Source of the DNA: Gammaproteobacteria bacterium UBA6173
Lineage (GTDB): Bacteria > Pseudomonadota > Gammaproteobacteria > Pseudomonadales > Pseudohongiellaceae
Assembly (NCBI GenBank): GCA_002422225.1
Contig: DITX01000097.1
Span: 1-21,116, forward strand
Length of the DNA stretch: 21,116 bases
Direction: 5' to 3'
Part shown: positions 6,990 to 14,893 of the stretch, piece after piece
Numbering within the stretch: the first letter of the stretch is position 1
Layout: every line of letters starts with the position of its first letter
The notes under the pieces: generated by a model
Seen by the model: only the letters and a program-made list of their open reading frames with translations
Told to the model about the DNA's origin: nothing
Database searches by the model: none
Program-made: the position numbers and the translations under genes

Positions 6990-8401
6990 GCATTTGCCTC
7001 CAGCCACACGCGAGCGTCTGCGTCTTCATCAAAAACCGACGAAGACAATATTCCTAGCGTTTGCAAATGCTGTCGCCATAACTGGCGACGGCTGCCTGTG
7101 CCGCTGCCTGCCAACAAGACGGCAACGTGCAAGGCTCTACCTGATGCATCAGAAAGCCAGGACAATGACCCGCGATCAACGGTCTGAGCAGCATCACACA
7201 CCAATAACAAGGCGCGAGGAGGCGCCTGATCTAGCAGCGCTAGGCAATTGATGCGCTCCTGGCGATTGGCAACACGCTCATGATGAAAATCGCTGAAGGC
7301 GGCAGTAGGCCATACAATCTGATCACTCAATTCAAACGCAACTATGATGGCTGCACCTTGCGCCGTCTTACAGCGCTGCCCCGAGAAGGTCTTGGCGGGC
7401 ACGGTGGCTTGCTCAGGGTCGATGACACCCACTGCCTGATCGCTGGGCGATAATCGCGCGCTGAGTGCGCTCCAATCTGCATGATGCAGGTCCAGCCGAT
7501 AACGACTCATGCCTCGGGTCAAGCGCCAAGCGCTGAACAATAATAACAACAAGCGTGGTAACAAGCCGTACACCAATAGTGCGCCGCATAACCACCCTGC
7601 CCATGCTCTGCGCTCAGGTTGAGTCTGTGTTGTCCAATCACTACTCAGGGCGCCCGCGGCATTGACCATCGTTTCGCTTGGCATCGCGAACCCAAGCTGA
7701 GTGGGCAGCCACCCAATACTTTGCACCAGCGTGTTAAATAGAGAGGCCGGCAAAATGGTGGTTTCCCAGACAAACACGTAGCTGCGCAACGAAAGCGCCA
7801 AGAGCAATCCAATCAATGCGCCAGCCGCCACACAGCTCCAAATACTGTGTGTCACCGCGGCCATCCACCATCGGCTGATGCCAATACGGGCGCTCAACCC
7901 CGCAAAAGACCGCGCCAGCAGCGCAGTCTTGTTGCCAGCAAAGCGGGAACTCAGCCAGAACCAGACCCGCCCCATGGAAAGCTCGCCCGGCGTCATGCCC
8001 AGGCTCAACATCCAGAACACGAGCATCAACAGATTAAAACCCAACAAGGTGCCCAGTGCCCAAAGCACATTCACCGGCACATCACTATTGCCCATGATGC
8101 CGAGAGCAGCAGACATTCCGCCAACAAATGCCAGCAGCCACATGACAATCAACATCAATCCAGAGCGCTGTCGCCAGACATGCAAGGCATCTGTAAGTCC
8201 AGCATGTTGTGAAAGCTTTTCTGCCCAAGCGAGCACACGCTGTTCTGGATTGCCTTGTTGTTGCCGGGCAAAGCGCTCCGCATCCAACTGCGGTTGAGGG
8301 GCTAGCAATGCCAGATCAAGTCGAACCGACTCGGCCAGCCAACGGTCGCTGAATACAAAGCACCGATCCTTCAGCGAACTGGATGCTTGATTCAGTGACA
8401 C
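6986..8401 (-). CDS. DUF2868-type membrane protein, partner of the GTPase
   Basis: This protein of about 471 residues is of the DUF2868 family, typically encoded next to a DUF3482 GTPase as here. Likely membrane spans lie at about 82-103, 111-135, 187-209 and 268-291. An amphipathic loop (around 210-265) sits between the third and fourth, and a hydrophilic C-terminal part of about 180 residues contains IIVAFELSDQIVWP and ALLLVCDAAQTVDRGSLSWL, suggesting a soluble alpha/beta domain. I chose the GTG at 8401 because GGGAGGA sits five bases upstream; a GTG at 8416 would add five residues but has a poorer site. The C-terminal TGA overlaps the GTPase ATG. Function is unknown; a membrane-remodelling or nucleotide-gated complex is conceivable, but that is speculation. 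Confidence 0.87.
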   Translation of the reverse strand: MSLNQASSSLKDRCFVFSDRWLAESVRLDLALLAPQPQLDAERFARQQQGNPEQRVLAWAEKLSQHAGLTDALHVWRQRSGLMLIVMWLLAFVGGMSAALGIMGNSDVPVNVLWALGTLLGFNLLMLVFWMLSLGMTPGELSMGRVWFWLSSRFAGNKTALLARSFAGLSARIGISRWWMAAVTHSIWSCVAAGALIGLLLALSLRSYVFVWETTILPASLFNTLVQSIGWLPTQLGFAMPSETMVNAAGALSSDWTTQTQPERRAWAGWLCGALLVYGLLPRLLLLLFSAWRLTRGMSRYRLDLHHADWSALSARLSPSDQAVGVIDPEQATVPAKTFSGQRCKTAQGAAIIVAFELSDQIVWPTAAFSDFHHERVANRQERINCLALLDQAPPRALLLVCDAAQTVDRGSLSWLSDASGRALHVAVLLAGSGTGSRRQLWRQHLQTLGILSSSVFDEDADARVWLEANA

Positions 8402-8452
8402 GTTTTCCTCCCTCACATACCTTACATTATTGAGCCAGTCGGCATTCTAGCT

Positions 8453-8489
8453 GATTGCGTCTGACGACAGTACACCGATTGCGTTAGAC
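8453..8489. repeat. Imperfect 13-bp direct repeat in a divergent promoter region
   Basis: GATTGCGTCTGAC (8453-8465) and GATTGCGTTAGAC (8477-8489) match at 11 of 13 positions and start 24 bp apart. They lie between the divergent DUF2868-type gene and the beta-CASP gene, a plausible place for a regulator with tandem sites. Chance is not excluded. Confidence 0.35.
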
Positions 8490-8563
8490 TCAGGGCATAA
8501 CCGCAGCGACATCGCATTGATGTACGCTCGCACACTCTGTAAACGATGTAACAGGATATCATT

Positions 8564-9967
8564 ATGGCCACCATCACTTTTTACGGCGCCGCTCAGGAAG
8601 TTACCGGCTCCTGCTATCTGGTTGAATCCCCCGCATTGGGCAAAGTTCTGTTTGATTGTGGCATGCATCAGGGCGGCGATGCGGTGGACCGGGTTGGACA
8701 TGACACATTCCCGTTTGACCCACGCGCAATTGACGCTGTTGTGTTATCTCACGGACATCTTGACCATTCCGGCATGCTACCCAAGCTTGTGCATAACGGA
8801 TTCAAAGGCCCGATTTATTGCACGCAGGCAACACGCCAACTGCTGAGAATTTTGCTGGAGGATGCTTACGGCTTGTACGAGCGTGATCTGGAGCGCGACA
8901 ATCTTCGTCGTTTACGCAGTGGCCGCACACCCATTGAAGCGGAATATACCATTCGCGATGTCGAACACGCGTTGCATCAATGTGTTCCACAACCCTACCA
9001 CGTGGCCTTTGACGTCGGCTCCTCCGCGCGCGTGCGCTTTCTGGATGCCGGCCATATTCTGGGATCTGCAATTGTCGAGTTAACCCTGACCGAATGCGGA
9101 GAAGATAAGGTCATGGTGTTCTCAGGTGACCTTGGTAACAATGACTCCGCACTGATGAATGACGCAGAAACCCCAGACAAAGCCAATCTTGTGCTCATGG
9201 AAGGCACCTATGGCGATCGCAATCACCGCAACCACGACGAAACTGTCGACGAGTTACGCAACGTACTTCGCGAAACCTGGGCACGCGATGGCAATGTGCT
9301 CATTCCGGCCTTTGCCATCGGCCGCTCGCAAGAACTGATCTTTCATCTTGGCTGCCTGTACCACGCCGGTGAACTGGATAACTGGCAGATATTCCTCGAC
9401 AGCCCTATGGCAATAGAAGTCACTGAAGTCTATGACCGCTGGCTGCATATCATGGACGACACCGATATCCGTTGCCTGACCGATGCTGGCCGTGAATCAT
9501 TAAGGAACTTCCTGCCGACTTTAAAACTGTGTCGCAGTGCAGAAGAATCGATGGAAATCAATAAAATCAAACAGGGTGCCATCATTATCGCTGGCAGTGG
9601 CATGTGCACGGGCGGTCGTATTCGTCATCACTTCAAGCATCGCATCTGGCGAGAAACTAGCACGGTCATTTTTATTGGCTTTCAGGCACAGGGTACACTA
9701 GGGCGCCTGCTGGTTGACGGCAAAAAAGAAATCAAAATGTTTGGTGAGGAATTTAAAGTACGCGCCCGCATAGAAACCATTGGGGGCCTGTCAGCGCATG
9801 CTGGACAAAGCGCGCTGATTGACTGGGCGGCAAATTTTAAAGACAAACCCCGGCTGTGCCTGGTGCATGGTGAAGCCACAGCCTTGGAAGCACTCTCTCA
9901 AAAACTGTGGCTGGATAAAGGTATTCGCAGCGACGTGCCCGCCTATGGCGCCAGCATTGTGTTCTGA
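8564..9967 (+). CDS. Beta-CASP metallo-beta-lactamase-fold hydrolase (RNA-processing exonuclease type)
   Basis: This 467-residue protein belongs to the beta-CASP family of zinc nucleases, related to CPSF73 and bacterial RNA-specificity factors; members cut or trim RNA in the cytoplasm. Metal-binding motif HGHLDH is at residues 63-68. The ligand His in LDAGHILGSA is at about 164, the ligand Asp in FSGDLG at about 189, and a MEGTYGDR segment follows. The beta-CASP insertion includes PAFAIGRSQELIFHL and IIIAGSGMCTGGRIRHH, and the closing motifs LSAHAGQ and LCLVHGE supply the remaining histidines. The ATG has AGGA seven bases upstream. The gene meets the PRPP-synthetase-like gene tail to tail with only 5 bp between stops. 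From memory, such MBL genes recur beside nucleotide phosphorylase/PRPP clusters in gammaproteobacteria, which would support a link to RNA turnover. Confidence 0.92.
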   Translation: MATITFYGAAQEVTGSCYLVESPALGKVLFDCGMHQGGDAVDRVGHDTFPFDPRAIDAVVLSHGHLDHSGMLPKLVHNGFKGPIYCTQATRQLLRILLEDAYGLYERDLERDNLRRLRSGRTPIEAEYTIRDVEHALHQCVPQPYHVAFDVGSSARVRFLDAGHILGSAIVELTLTECGEDKVMVFSGDLGNNDSALMNDAETPDKANLVLMEGTYGDRNHRNHDETVDELRNVLRETWARDGNVLIPAFAIGRSQELIFHLGCLYHAGELDNWQIFLDSPMAIEVTEVYDRWLHIMDDTDIRCLTDAGRESLRNFLPTLKLCRSAEESMEINKIKQGAIIIAGSGMCTGGRIRHHFKHRIWRETSTVIFIGFQAQGTLGRLLVDGKKEIKMFGEEFKVRARIETIGGLSAHAGQSALIDWAANFKDKPRLCLVHGEATALEALSQKLWLDKGIRSDVPAYGASIVF

Positions 9968-9972
9968 GCTGC

Positions 9973-10857
9973 TCAGCCCGGAAACGACATTAATGCGTCC
10001 GCAAGTAAAGGTGCCAGATCAATTTGATTACTGTCATCAGCAATACTGTTGCTGGTGACAACATGCAGACCATGGCCTTGCATATCCGCCAGAGCACCCT
10101 GTGCAAATATGCCATGCACCGCGATACACACTGGGCTTGCCATCCCGGCAGTCATCAGGTGTTGAGCAGCCTGAATCACGGTTCTTCCTGTACTGATAAT
10201 GTCATCAACCAGAACGGGCGTGCGATCTAGGTAGTTCGCTACATGCGGCAGGGATACCTGCACATCGTGATCGCCAAAGCGCTGCTTTTCCAGCACCTCC
10301 CATGGACAACCCGCTGCCTCAGCCACACGCGCAGCCCACTGCTCTGACTCACTGTCCGGGCCAATCACCAGTGGATTATTTATATGTTGTTTAATCCACG
10401 CAGCAATCGGTTGCACGGCCGTTAATGACAGCGCAGGAATGCTGTAAACCTCATCGAGCTGATGAATGCGATGCAAGTGAGGATCCACTGTCAGCAGCCA
10501 GTCCAAGTGCTGGCTGATCAATCTTGCAAAATAATGCGAACTGATACCTTCTCCTTCGTTAAAGCGCTTGTCCTGACGCATATAAGCCAGATACGGCGCC
10601 ACCAGGCCCACGCGCGCGGCACCTAGGTCACGTAAGGTATCTGCCAATAGCAACAGTGGCAGCACACGACTGTCGGGTTCATGCAGCTGGCACAGAATAG
10701 TAACATCGCGTCCCCGCACATCATCGAGAACCCGGATATAACTTTCTCCGTCTGGGAATTGCCGAAGAATCATAGCCCCGGCCGTCCAACCGGTACGCAG
10801 CAACAGACTCTGCGACAGCGCCTGCTGACCCGGCATCGTAAACAATAATCGACTCAT
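9973..10857 (-). CDS. Ribose-phosphate pyrophosphokinase-like protein (PRPP synthetase family)
   Basis: PRPP synthetases transfer pyrophosphate from ATP to ribose 5-phosphate, giving PRPP for nucleotide synthesis and salvage. The 294-residue protein keeps the family motifs: FPDGESY near 34-40, the ATP-binding APYLAYMRQDKRF at about 87-99, the divalent-metal His/Asp segment VDPHLHRI at 124-131, catalytic-loop Lys and Arg at about 191 and 193 (EKQRFGD), and the PRPP-binding loop VLVDDIISTGRTV at about 215-227. It is shorter and clearly divergent from the housekeeping Prs (about 315 residues), so it is probably an accessory paralogue. Its ATG overlaps the phosphorylase stop (ATGA) with GAGGAAG upstream. 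The operon context suggests it consumes or regenerates pentose phosphates released by the phosphorylase; whether it accepts ribose 5-phosphate or another sugar phosphate is not shown. Confidence 0.88.
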   Translation of the reverse strand: MSRLLFTMPGQQALSQSLLLRTGWTAGAMILRQFPDGESYIRVLDDVRGRDVTILCQLHEPDSRVLPLLLLADTLRDLGAARVGLVAPYLAYMRQDKRFNEGEGISSHYFARLISQHLDWLLTVDPHLHRIHQLDEVYSIPALSLTAVQPIAAWIKQHINNPLVIGPDSESEQWAARVAEAAGCPWEVLEKQRFGDHDVQVSLPHVANYLDRTPVLVDDIISTGRTVIQAAQHLMTAGMASPVCIAVHGIFAQGALADMQGHGLHVVTSNSIADDSNQIDLAPLLADALMSFPG

Positions 10858-12365
10858 ACCACTTCTTCCTCTATATGCAGAATCTGAGGATGGGCATGAT
10901 AAAAATCCAGCGCATACTCCAGTTCTCCCAACGCTTCAGCGTGCAAGGTCATCAACGCTTGACCAGCTTCGACGACATCACCCAGTCGCACATGCATGCA
11001 AATGCCAGCGGCCGGCGCATTGGGTGCACCGGCAAGACTGGCAAGACGGGAAATCACCCGATTATTGAGCATGGCAACCACGCCGCGTTTATGAGCGACC
11101 AGTGTTTGTTTGTGCGCAGCGATTGGGGGCACTTTGAGACCACCCTGCGCGTCGCATATCGCCTGAAACTTGGACCAGGCAGCTCCGCTGTCCAGCGTTT
11201 TGCTGGCCAAGGCCACTCCCTCACCAACACCACATGCCTGCCCCATTTCCAGCAAAACCGCCGCCAGCACCAGGGCGCGCTGTCTCAGCTCCGGCGATGC
11301 GCCCGGCTTATTCTGCAATACTGCCAACAAATCATAGGCCTCCAGCGCTGGACCAATCCCAAATCCGACCGGTTGTGTGCCATCGGTCAGTATTGTGCGG
11401 ACACTCAATCCTAGCGCTGCGCCGGTCGAGGTCAGCTGCCTGGCCAATCGTTCTGCCAGTTCTGTGCTGCGTACTTTTGCGGTTGGCCCTACCGGAATAT
11501 CGATCAACACATGTGTAGAACCTGCCGCCACCTTTTTTGATATGACAGAAGCCACCAGCTGCCCTTCACTGTCCAGATCCAGCGCACGCTCAACGCGGAT
11601 AATAATGTCGTCCGAGGGACTCAATGCCACCGAGCCGCCCCACGCCAGGCAGCCACCCTGCTGATCAACAACCTCTCTCATCCGGTCGAATCCTAGATTC
11701 ACCTCGGTCAGGGTTTCCATGGTGTCTGCGGTGCCGGCAGGTGAGGTAATCGCGCGCGATGATGTTTTGGGCATGGTAAGCCCATTGGCAGCCACAATGG
11801 CAACCACAATGGGCGTGGTCCGGTTGCCCGGTAAACCACCTACACAATGCTTGTCCACAATGATCCGGTCTGCGCCCCACTTGATATGGCGACCAACATC
11901 GACCATTGCACGGGTAATGTGTATGGTTTCTTCAAGATTCAGGTTGGAGGCAGCACAGGCGGTAACATAGGCAGACAGCTGAATGTCGGAGTATCGGCCA
12001 TCACTGATATCACGAATTATCTCTCTGGCACCGTGTTCACTGAGCGGTTTACCATAAAGCTTTCCTCGCACATGGCTCATGGAATCAACCGGTGGGGCAT
12101 GGCGAAACGTGGCTTTTTCGCCTTCACTAGCTTTAAGCAGTAACCACGCCGCTTCACTCAGCCCGGCTTTTTGATGACTGAGCAGATCACCCTTAACGAT
12201 GTCGAGGGTGGCGATAATTGATCGATCCCCGGCACAAATCTGCACGCGACCCTGCGCATTAAAGCCTTCAGAACGGCACACGTGGCAATCTTCACGCATG
12301 TAAACAACGGGCTCTTGATGAGTATCAATGCCAAGGCGGGTCAGGTATAAAAAGTGTTTGTCCAT
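10854..12365 (-). CDS. AMP phosphorylase/thymidine phosphorylase type 2
   Basis: This 503-residue enzyme belongs to the pyrimidine/thymidine phosphorylase superfamily and has the longer architecture of archaeal AMP phosphorylases. An extra N-terminal domain of about 85 residues precedes the helical and alpha/beta catalytic domains. KHCVGGLPGNRTT (172-184) is the phosphate-binding loop, and SSRAITSPAGTADTME (202-217) is the family signature. The tail has the usual biotinyl-like domain ending in LHAEALGELEYAL. Archaeal relatives convert AMP plus phosphate to adenine and ribose 1,5-bisphosphate; bacterial ones are often labelled putative thymidine phosphorylase, so substrate is uncertain. A CxxC pair (C27, C30, in DCHVC) lies in the N-terminal domain. 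The ATG shares one base with the preceding stop (TGATG), so it depends on translational coupling; the gene overlaps the next one by 4 nt. Confidence 0.88.
   Translation of the reverse strand: MDKHFLYLTRLGIDTHQEPVVYMREDCHVCRSEGFNAQGRVQICAGDRSIIATLDIVKGDLLSHQKAGLSEAAWLLLKASEGEKATFRHAPPVDSMSHVRGKLYGKPLSEHGAREIIRDISDGRYSDIQLSAYVTACAASNLNLEETIHITRAMVDVGRHIKWGADRIIVDKHCVGGLPGNRTTPIVVAIVAANGLTMPKTSSRAITSPAGTADTMETLTEVNLGFDRMREVVDQQGGCLAWGGSVALSPSDDIIIRVERALDLDSEGQLVASVISKKVAAGSTHVLIDIPVGPTAKVRSTELAERLARQLTSTGAALGLSVRTILTDGTQPVGFGIGPALEAYDLLAVLQNKPGASPELRQRALVLAAVLLEMGQACGVGEGVALASKTLDSGAAWSKFQAICDAQGGLKVPPIAAHKQTLVAHKRGVVAMLNNRVISRLASLAGAPNAPAAGICMHVRLGDVVEAGQALMTLHAEALGELEYALDFYHAHPQILHIEEEVV
12315..12328. 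promoter_or_regulatory. Perfect FNR-type consensus inside the phosphorylase gene
   Basis: TTGATGAGTATCAA matches the FNR/Anr consensus TTGAT-N4-ATCAA exactly. It lies 37-50 nt inside the phosphorylase gene, in codons for Gly-Ile-Asp-Thr-His-Gln. A coding site cannot be the operon's promoter and may be coincidence; repression, a roadblock or an internal promoter are alternatives. Confidence 0.35.
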
Positions 12366-14719
12366 CAGCGGAGTATAGCCGGATTACCTTGTCCAGTGGC
12401 AGCTTCAAAGTGCGCAGGTTCCAGCCACCGCTGGGCATCACATCCCAGCAGATCAGCAACTTCGATCACAATATGCGCCCACGTCTGGCCATTGGCGTAC
12501 AACATACCAAACAGATCCAGCGTGCCACCCAGATTGCGATAGCCCATAAAACGACTGTTAGCTGCACCGGTATCCAAGCGACGCAAGGTTCCGGAAATTG
12601 GCTCCGCGCGCGTATGCGAAATGAACACACGGTGGGTGACCGCAGGAATAATCTGGGTAATCTGTTCCGGCGTCCATACAAAAGCGGCTTCCATCGCATC
12701 TCTCGGCTCCCTGAATCGACCCGGTTCCAGAATCGCGACCACGGAGCATGGTATTGCGTTATCGCGCAACACCTTCGCAGCGCGTTGCGCAGACTCCAAT
12801 TGAAAGGCACCCAGCGCCAACAATTGCACCTGAGGATTATCATCATGACTGATCAACAACGCGCCGTTATGCACTGCCTGCTCAGCTTGCGCCTGATCCG
12901 TGACAACCGGCACCTGCCCGCGCGGCCCCACAACCACTGCGATGCGTCCGCGTTGTTGATACAACTGAAAAAGCAGTGCGACCGCGGTATTGCTGTCGAA
13001 CGGGAAAAATACCGGTGCGACATCAGACATCTCACCTAACCAGGTTTCACTCAATACCGGATTTTGCCGGGAAATACCGTTCTTGCCATTTTCCCAGGTG
13101 TGACAACTGACCAGAATAGGCACTGACAACCAGTTAACCTCGCGACCACTGGCCGCCAGATGGCGCGCAAATATCGCTTCCTGACGCATCACCCCCAGCA
13201 TTTTGATCGCAAACGCTTCATGACAGACCACCAGATTAAGACCTTGCTTGTTTGCCAACACTGCGCTGACGACCGCTTCTTCATTCAGGGCAGTAATGAC
13301 CACACCATTCAACGATTCTGCGTCGTCAGGCGCGGGTTCAGTCACTCGGTGACGCAGCATTTCCAGCGTGCTGTCCAGACAGTTATTGCGAATTTCATCC
13401 GGGTTTCCAATACGGACACGATGACAGGGATTCATCCCGGCCAGCTGCACAAACCACTCGTCTATGCGCTGCATGGGTGACGACAGGTTTCCGGGGGCGA
13501 CATATCGAATAGCCGGCGCATCGGGTAAAGACACCCGCAATCGCCGCAGCCAATGGTCTTTCTCTGTCTGCCGTTGCGTCCGGTGATGGTTGTTTAAGGT
13601 GCTGATTGCACTATCAAGTTCACCGCGCGGCACAAAAAAGTGCGAAATTGTGGTGTTGTAAGTCTTGCGAATGGTTTCATACAGAGCCGGGTTGCCAAGG
13701 GCTGTCAAGTCCGTACCAAGGTTAAGGTCTGCAAGCTGATAACCGGATGCTGTCTCGGCAATCGCGTAAGGCAACAAAACCGGGTAATTGCGCTCGCCTA
13801 CGATTATCTGCCGATGCTGCTCCTGTAACTCACTGCCCATGCTGATGATTGCCCAGGCAATAGCTGCAGGGTCAAGGCCATCAACTTCGACCGGGAGAAA
13901 ACCATTTAATCGCAAGTGTTCACGAAACCAGGACACACCACCAGAGTGTGTCAACGTTGTGCGTTGACCCGCCCTGCCACCGCTTACGATCATCAGCGGT
14001 ATCACAAGGCCACTGTCCTCACCGCGCCACCAGCGTGGCGCCCAATCGCTACCGCGCTGCTCTTCAAATGCAACGTCACTTAAAAATGCCACAAGCTCCT
14101 GACCTGGCAAAGGCATGTGGACATATTGCAATTCGGCCATCCCAGGGTACGCGCCATCGCCGACACAGCCGGCACTGAACACACTGTCATGATTGCCCAG
14201 TGGCGCGGTAGGGCTACCGTCAGCGGAAACCTCATAACTGAAAAAATCCTGGCAAAGTTGACTCAAGCCCAAATCGCTGAGGGGATAGCGTTGCGCTTGC
14301 TCAGGCTCCAGATTTCGCACGAGCACGTTGACCGCATCAATGGCGGCCACACAATTGCCCTGACCCATCAACCAGGCGCGCGTCTTACCCGTCAGAGCAT
14401 TCGCCAACAAGTAACCCACATAGGCCGGCACCATATTCATCGCGCTGGCATTGCATCCCTCGGGCGTGGACCTGAAGTCCTCAGCGTTGAGCTTACTGCC
14501 ATCCAGATGGACGCTTTTTACAAATCCCATCTGTGCGGTCAACCACAAACCTTGATTACACAGCAGGTCAGCCGCGCGAAATAACGCGATACTCAGTGTG
14601 CGCTCACATCTGCCACTGCCATGCAACAGCTCGATCAGGTCACCCATTCGCTGCCGGGTTGTCTGATTATGTTTGATCGCGCCAAATCCTTGTGCCCAGT
14701 TCTGAAACTCCGAACTCAT
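12365..14719 (-). CDS. Phosphoketolase-fold protein lacking the thiamine-diphosphate motifs
   Basis: This 784-residue protein has the domain order and length of xylulose-5-phosphate/fructose-6-phosphate phosphoketolase. Alignable landmarks include MGQGN (118-122, where true enzymes have MGPGH), IGNPDEIRNN (437-446, versus FGPDETASNR), EAFAIKMLGVM (501-511) and LVSCHTWENGKNGISRQNP (536-554, versus SSHVWRQDHNGFSHQDP). Several active-site positions are replaced. The diphosphate-binding GDGEAETG corresponds to SDVAFEEQ (214-221), the following LNG to VSG (245-247), and the catalytic histidines of GHGG and DHNGFSH to Asn, Lys and Arg. Ordinary phosphoketolase activity is therefore unlikely. I recall relatives annotated in databases as xylulose 5-phosphate 3-epimerase, but cannot confirm that here. 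The ATG has AGGGAG seven bases upstream. It is the first gene of the coupled operon, probably under an FNR-type site. Confidence 0.85.
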   Translation of the reverse strand: MSSEFQNWAQGFGAIKHNQTTRQRMGDLIELLHGSGRCERTLSIALFRAADLLCNQGLWLTAQMGFVKSVHLDGSKLNAEDFRSTPEGCNASAMNMVPAYVGYLLANALTGKTRAWLMGQGNCVAAIDAVNVLVRNLEPEQAQRYPLSDLGLSQLCQDFFSYEVSADGSPTAPLGNHDSVFSAGCVGDGAYPGMAELQYVHMPLPGQELVAFLSDVAFEEQRGSDWAPRWWRGEDSGLVIPLMIVSGGRAGQRTTLTHSGGVSWFREHLRLNGFLPVEVDGLDPAAIAWAIISMGSELQEQHRQIIVGERNYPVLLPYAIAETASGYQLADLNLGTDLTALGNPALYETIRKTYNTTISHFFVPRGELDSAISTLNNHHRTQRQTEKDHWLRRLRVSLPDAPAIRYVAPGNLSSPMQRIDEWFVQLAGMNPCHRVRIGNPDEIRNNCLDSTLEMLRHRVTEPAPDDAESLNGVVITALNEEAVVSAVLANKQGLNLVVCHEAFAIKMLGVMRQEAIFARHLAASGREVNWLSVPILVSCHTWENGKNGISRQNPVLSETWLGEMSDVAPVFFPFDSNTAVALLFQLYQQRGRIAVVVGPRGQVPVVTDQAQAEQAVHNGALLISHDDNPQVQLLALGAFQLESAQRAAKVLRDNAIPCSVVAILEPGRFREPRDAMEAAFVWTPEQITQIIPAVTHRVFISHTRAEPISGTLRRLDTGAANSRFMGYRNLGGTLDLFGMLYANGQTWAHIVIEVADLLGCDAQRWLEPAHFEAATGQGNPAILR

Positions 14720-14801
14720 GGTGGATCTCCCTGCTGCCTGTCACGGCCGGACAGTCCCGGCTCAAAGGACGATAGTCTGCATCAGCATCCGTGGGTTTTT
14801 A

Positions 14802-14815
14802 TTGACCGGAGTCAA
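14802..14815. promoter_or_regulatory. FNR/CRP-family-like operator upstream of the phosphoketolase-like operon
   Basis: TTGACCGGAGTCAA is a perfect inverted repeat with 5-bp arms and 4-bp spacing, the layout of FNR/Anr/NNR-family sites (TTGAT-N4-ATCAA and TTGAC variants). Its centre is about 89 nt from the operon ATG. A weak -10-like GACTAT (777-772 in the 14 kb line, positions 14777-14772, minus strand) would place the centre near -43, close to the usual -41.5 of an activator site. Confidence 0.5.
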
Positions 14816-14893
14816 AAACACAGCAGTGAAGCCATGTTTACTTGAGCAAAGATGGGGGAGAGCTAAATAGAGGGACTGACAGCTTGCCAGCCA

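Noticed and set aside
12365..14719. Naming this gene simply phosphoketolase (xfp)
   Set aside because: The cofactor and several catalytic positions are replaced, so only the fold can be asserted.
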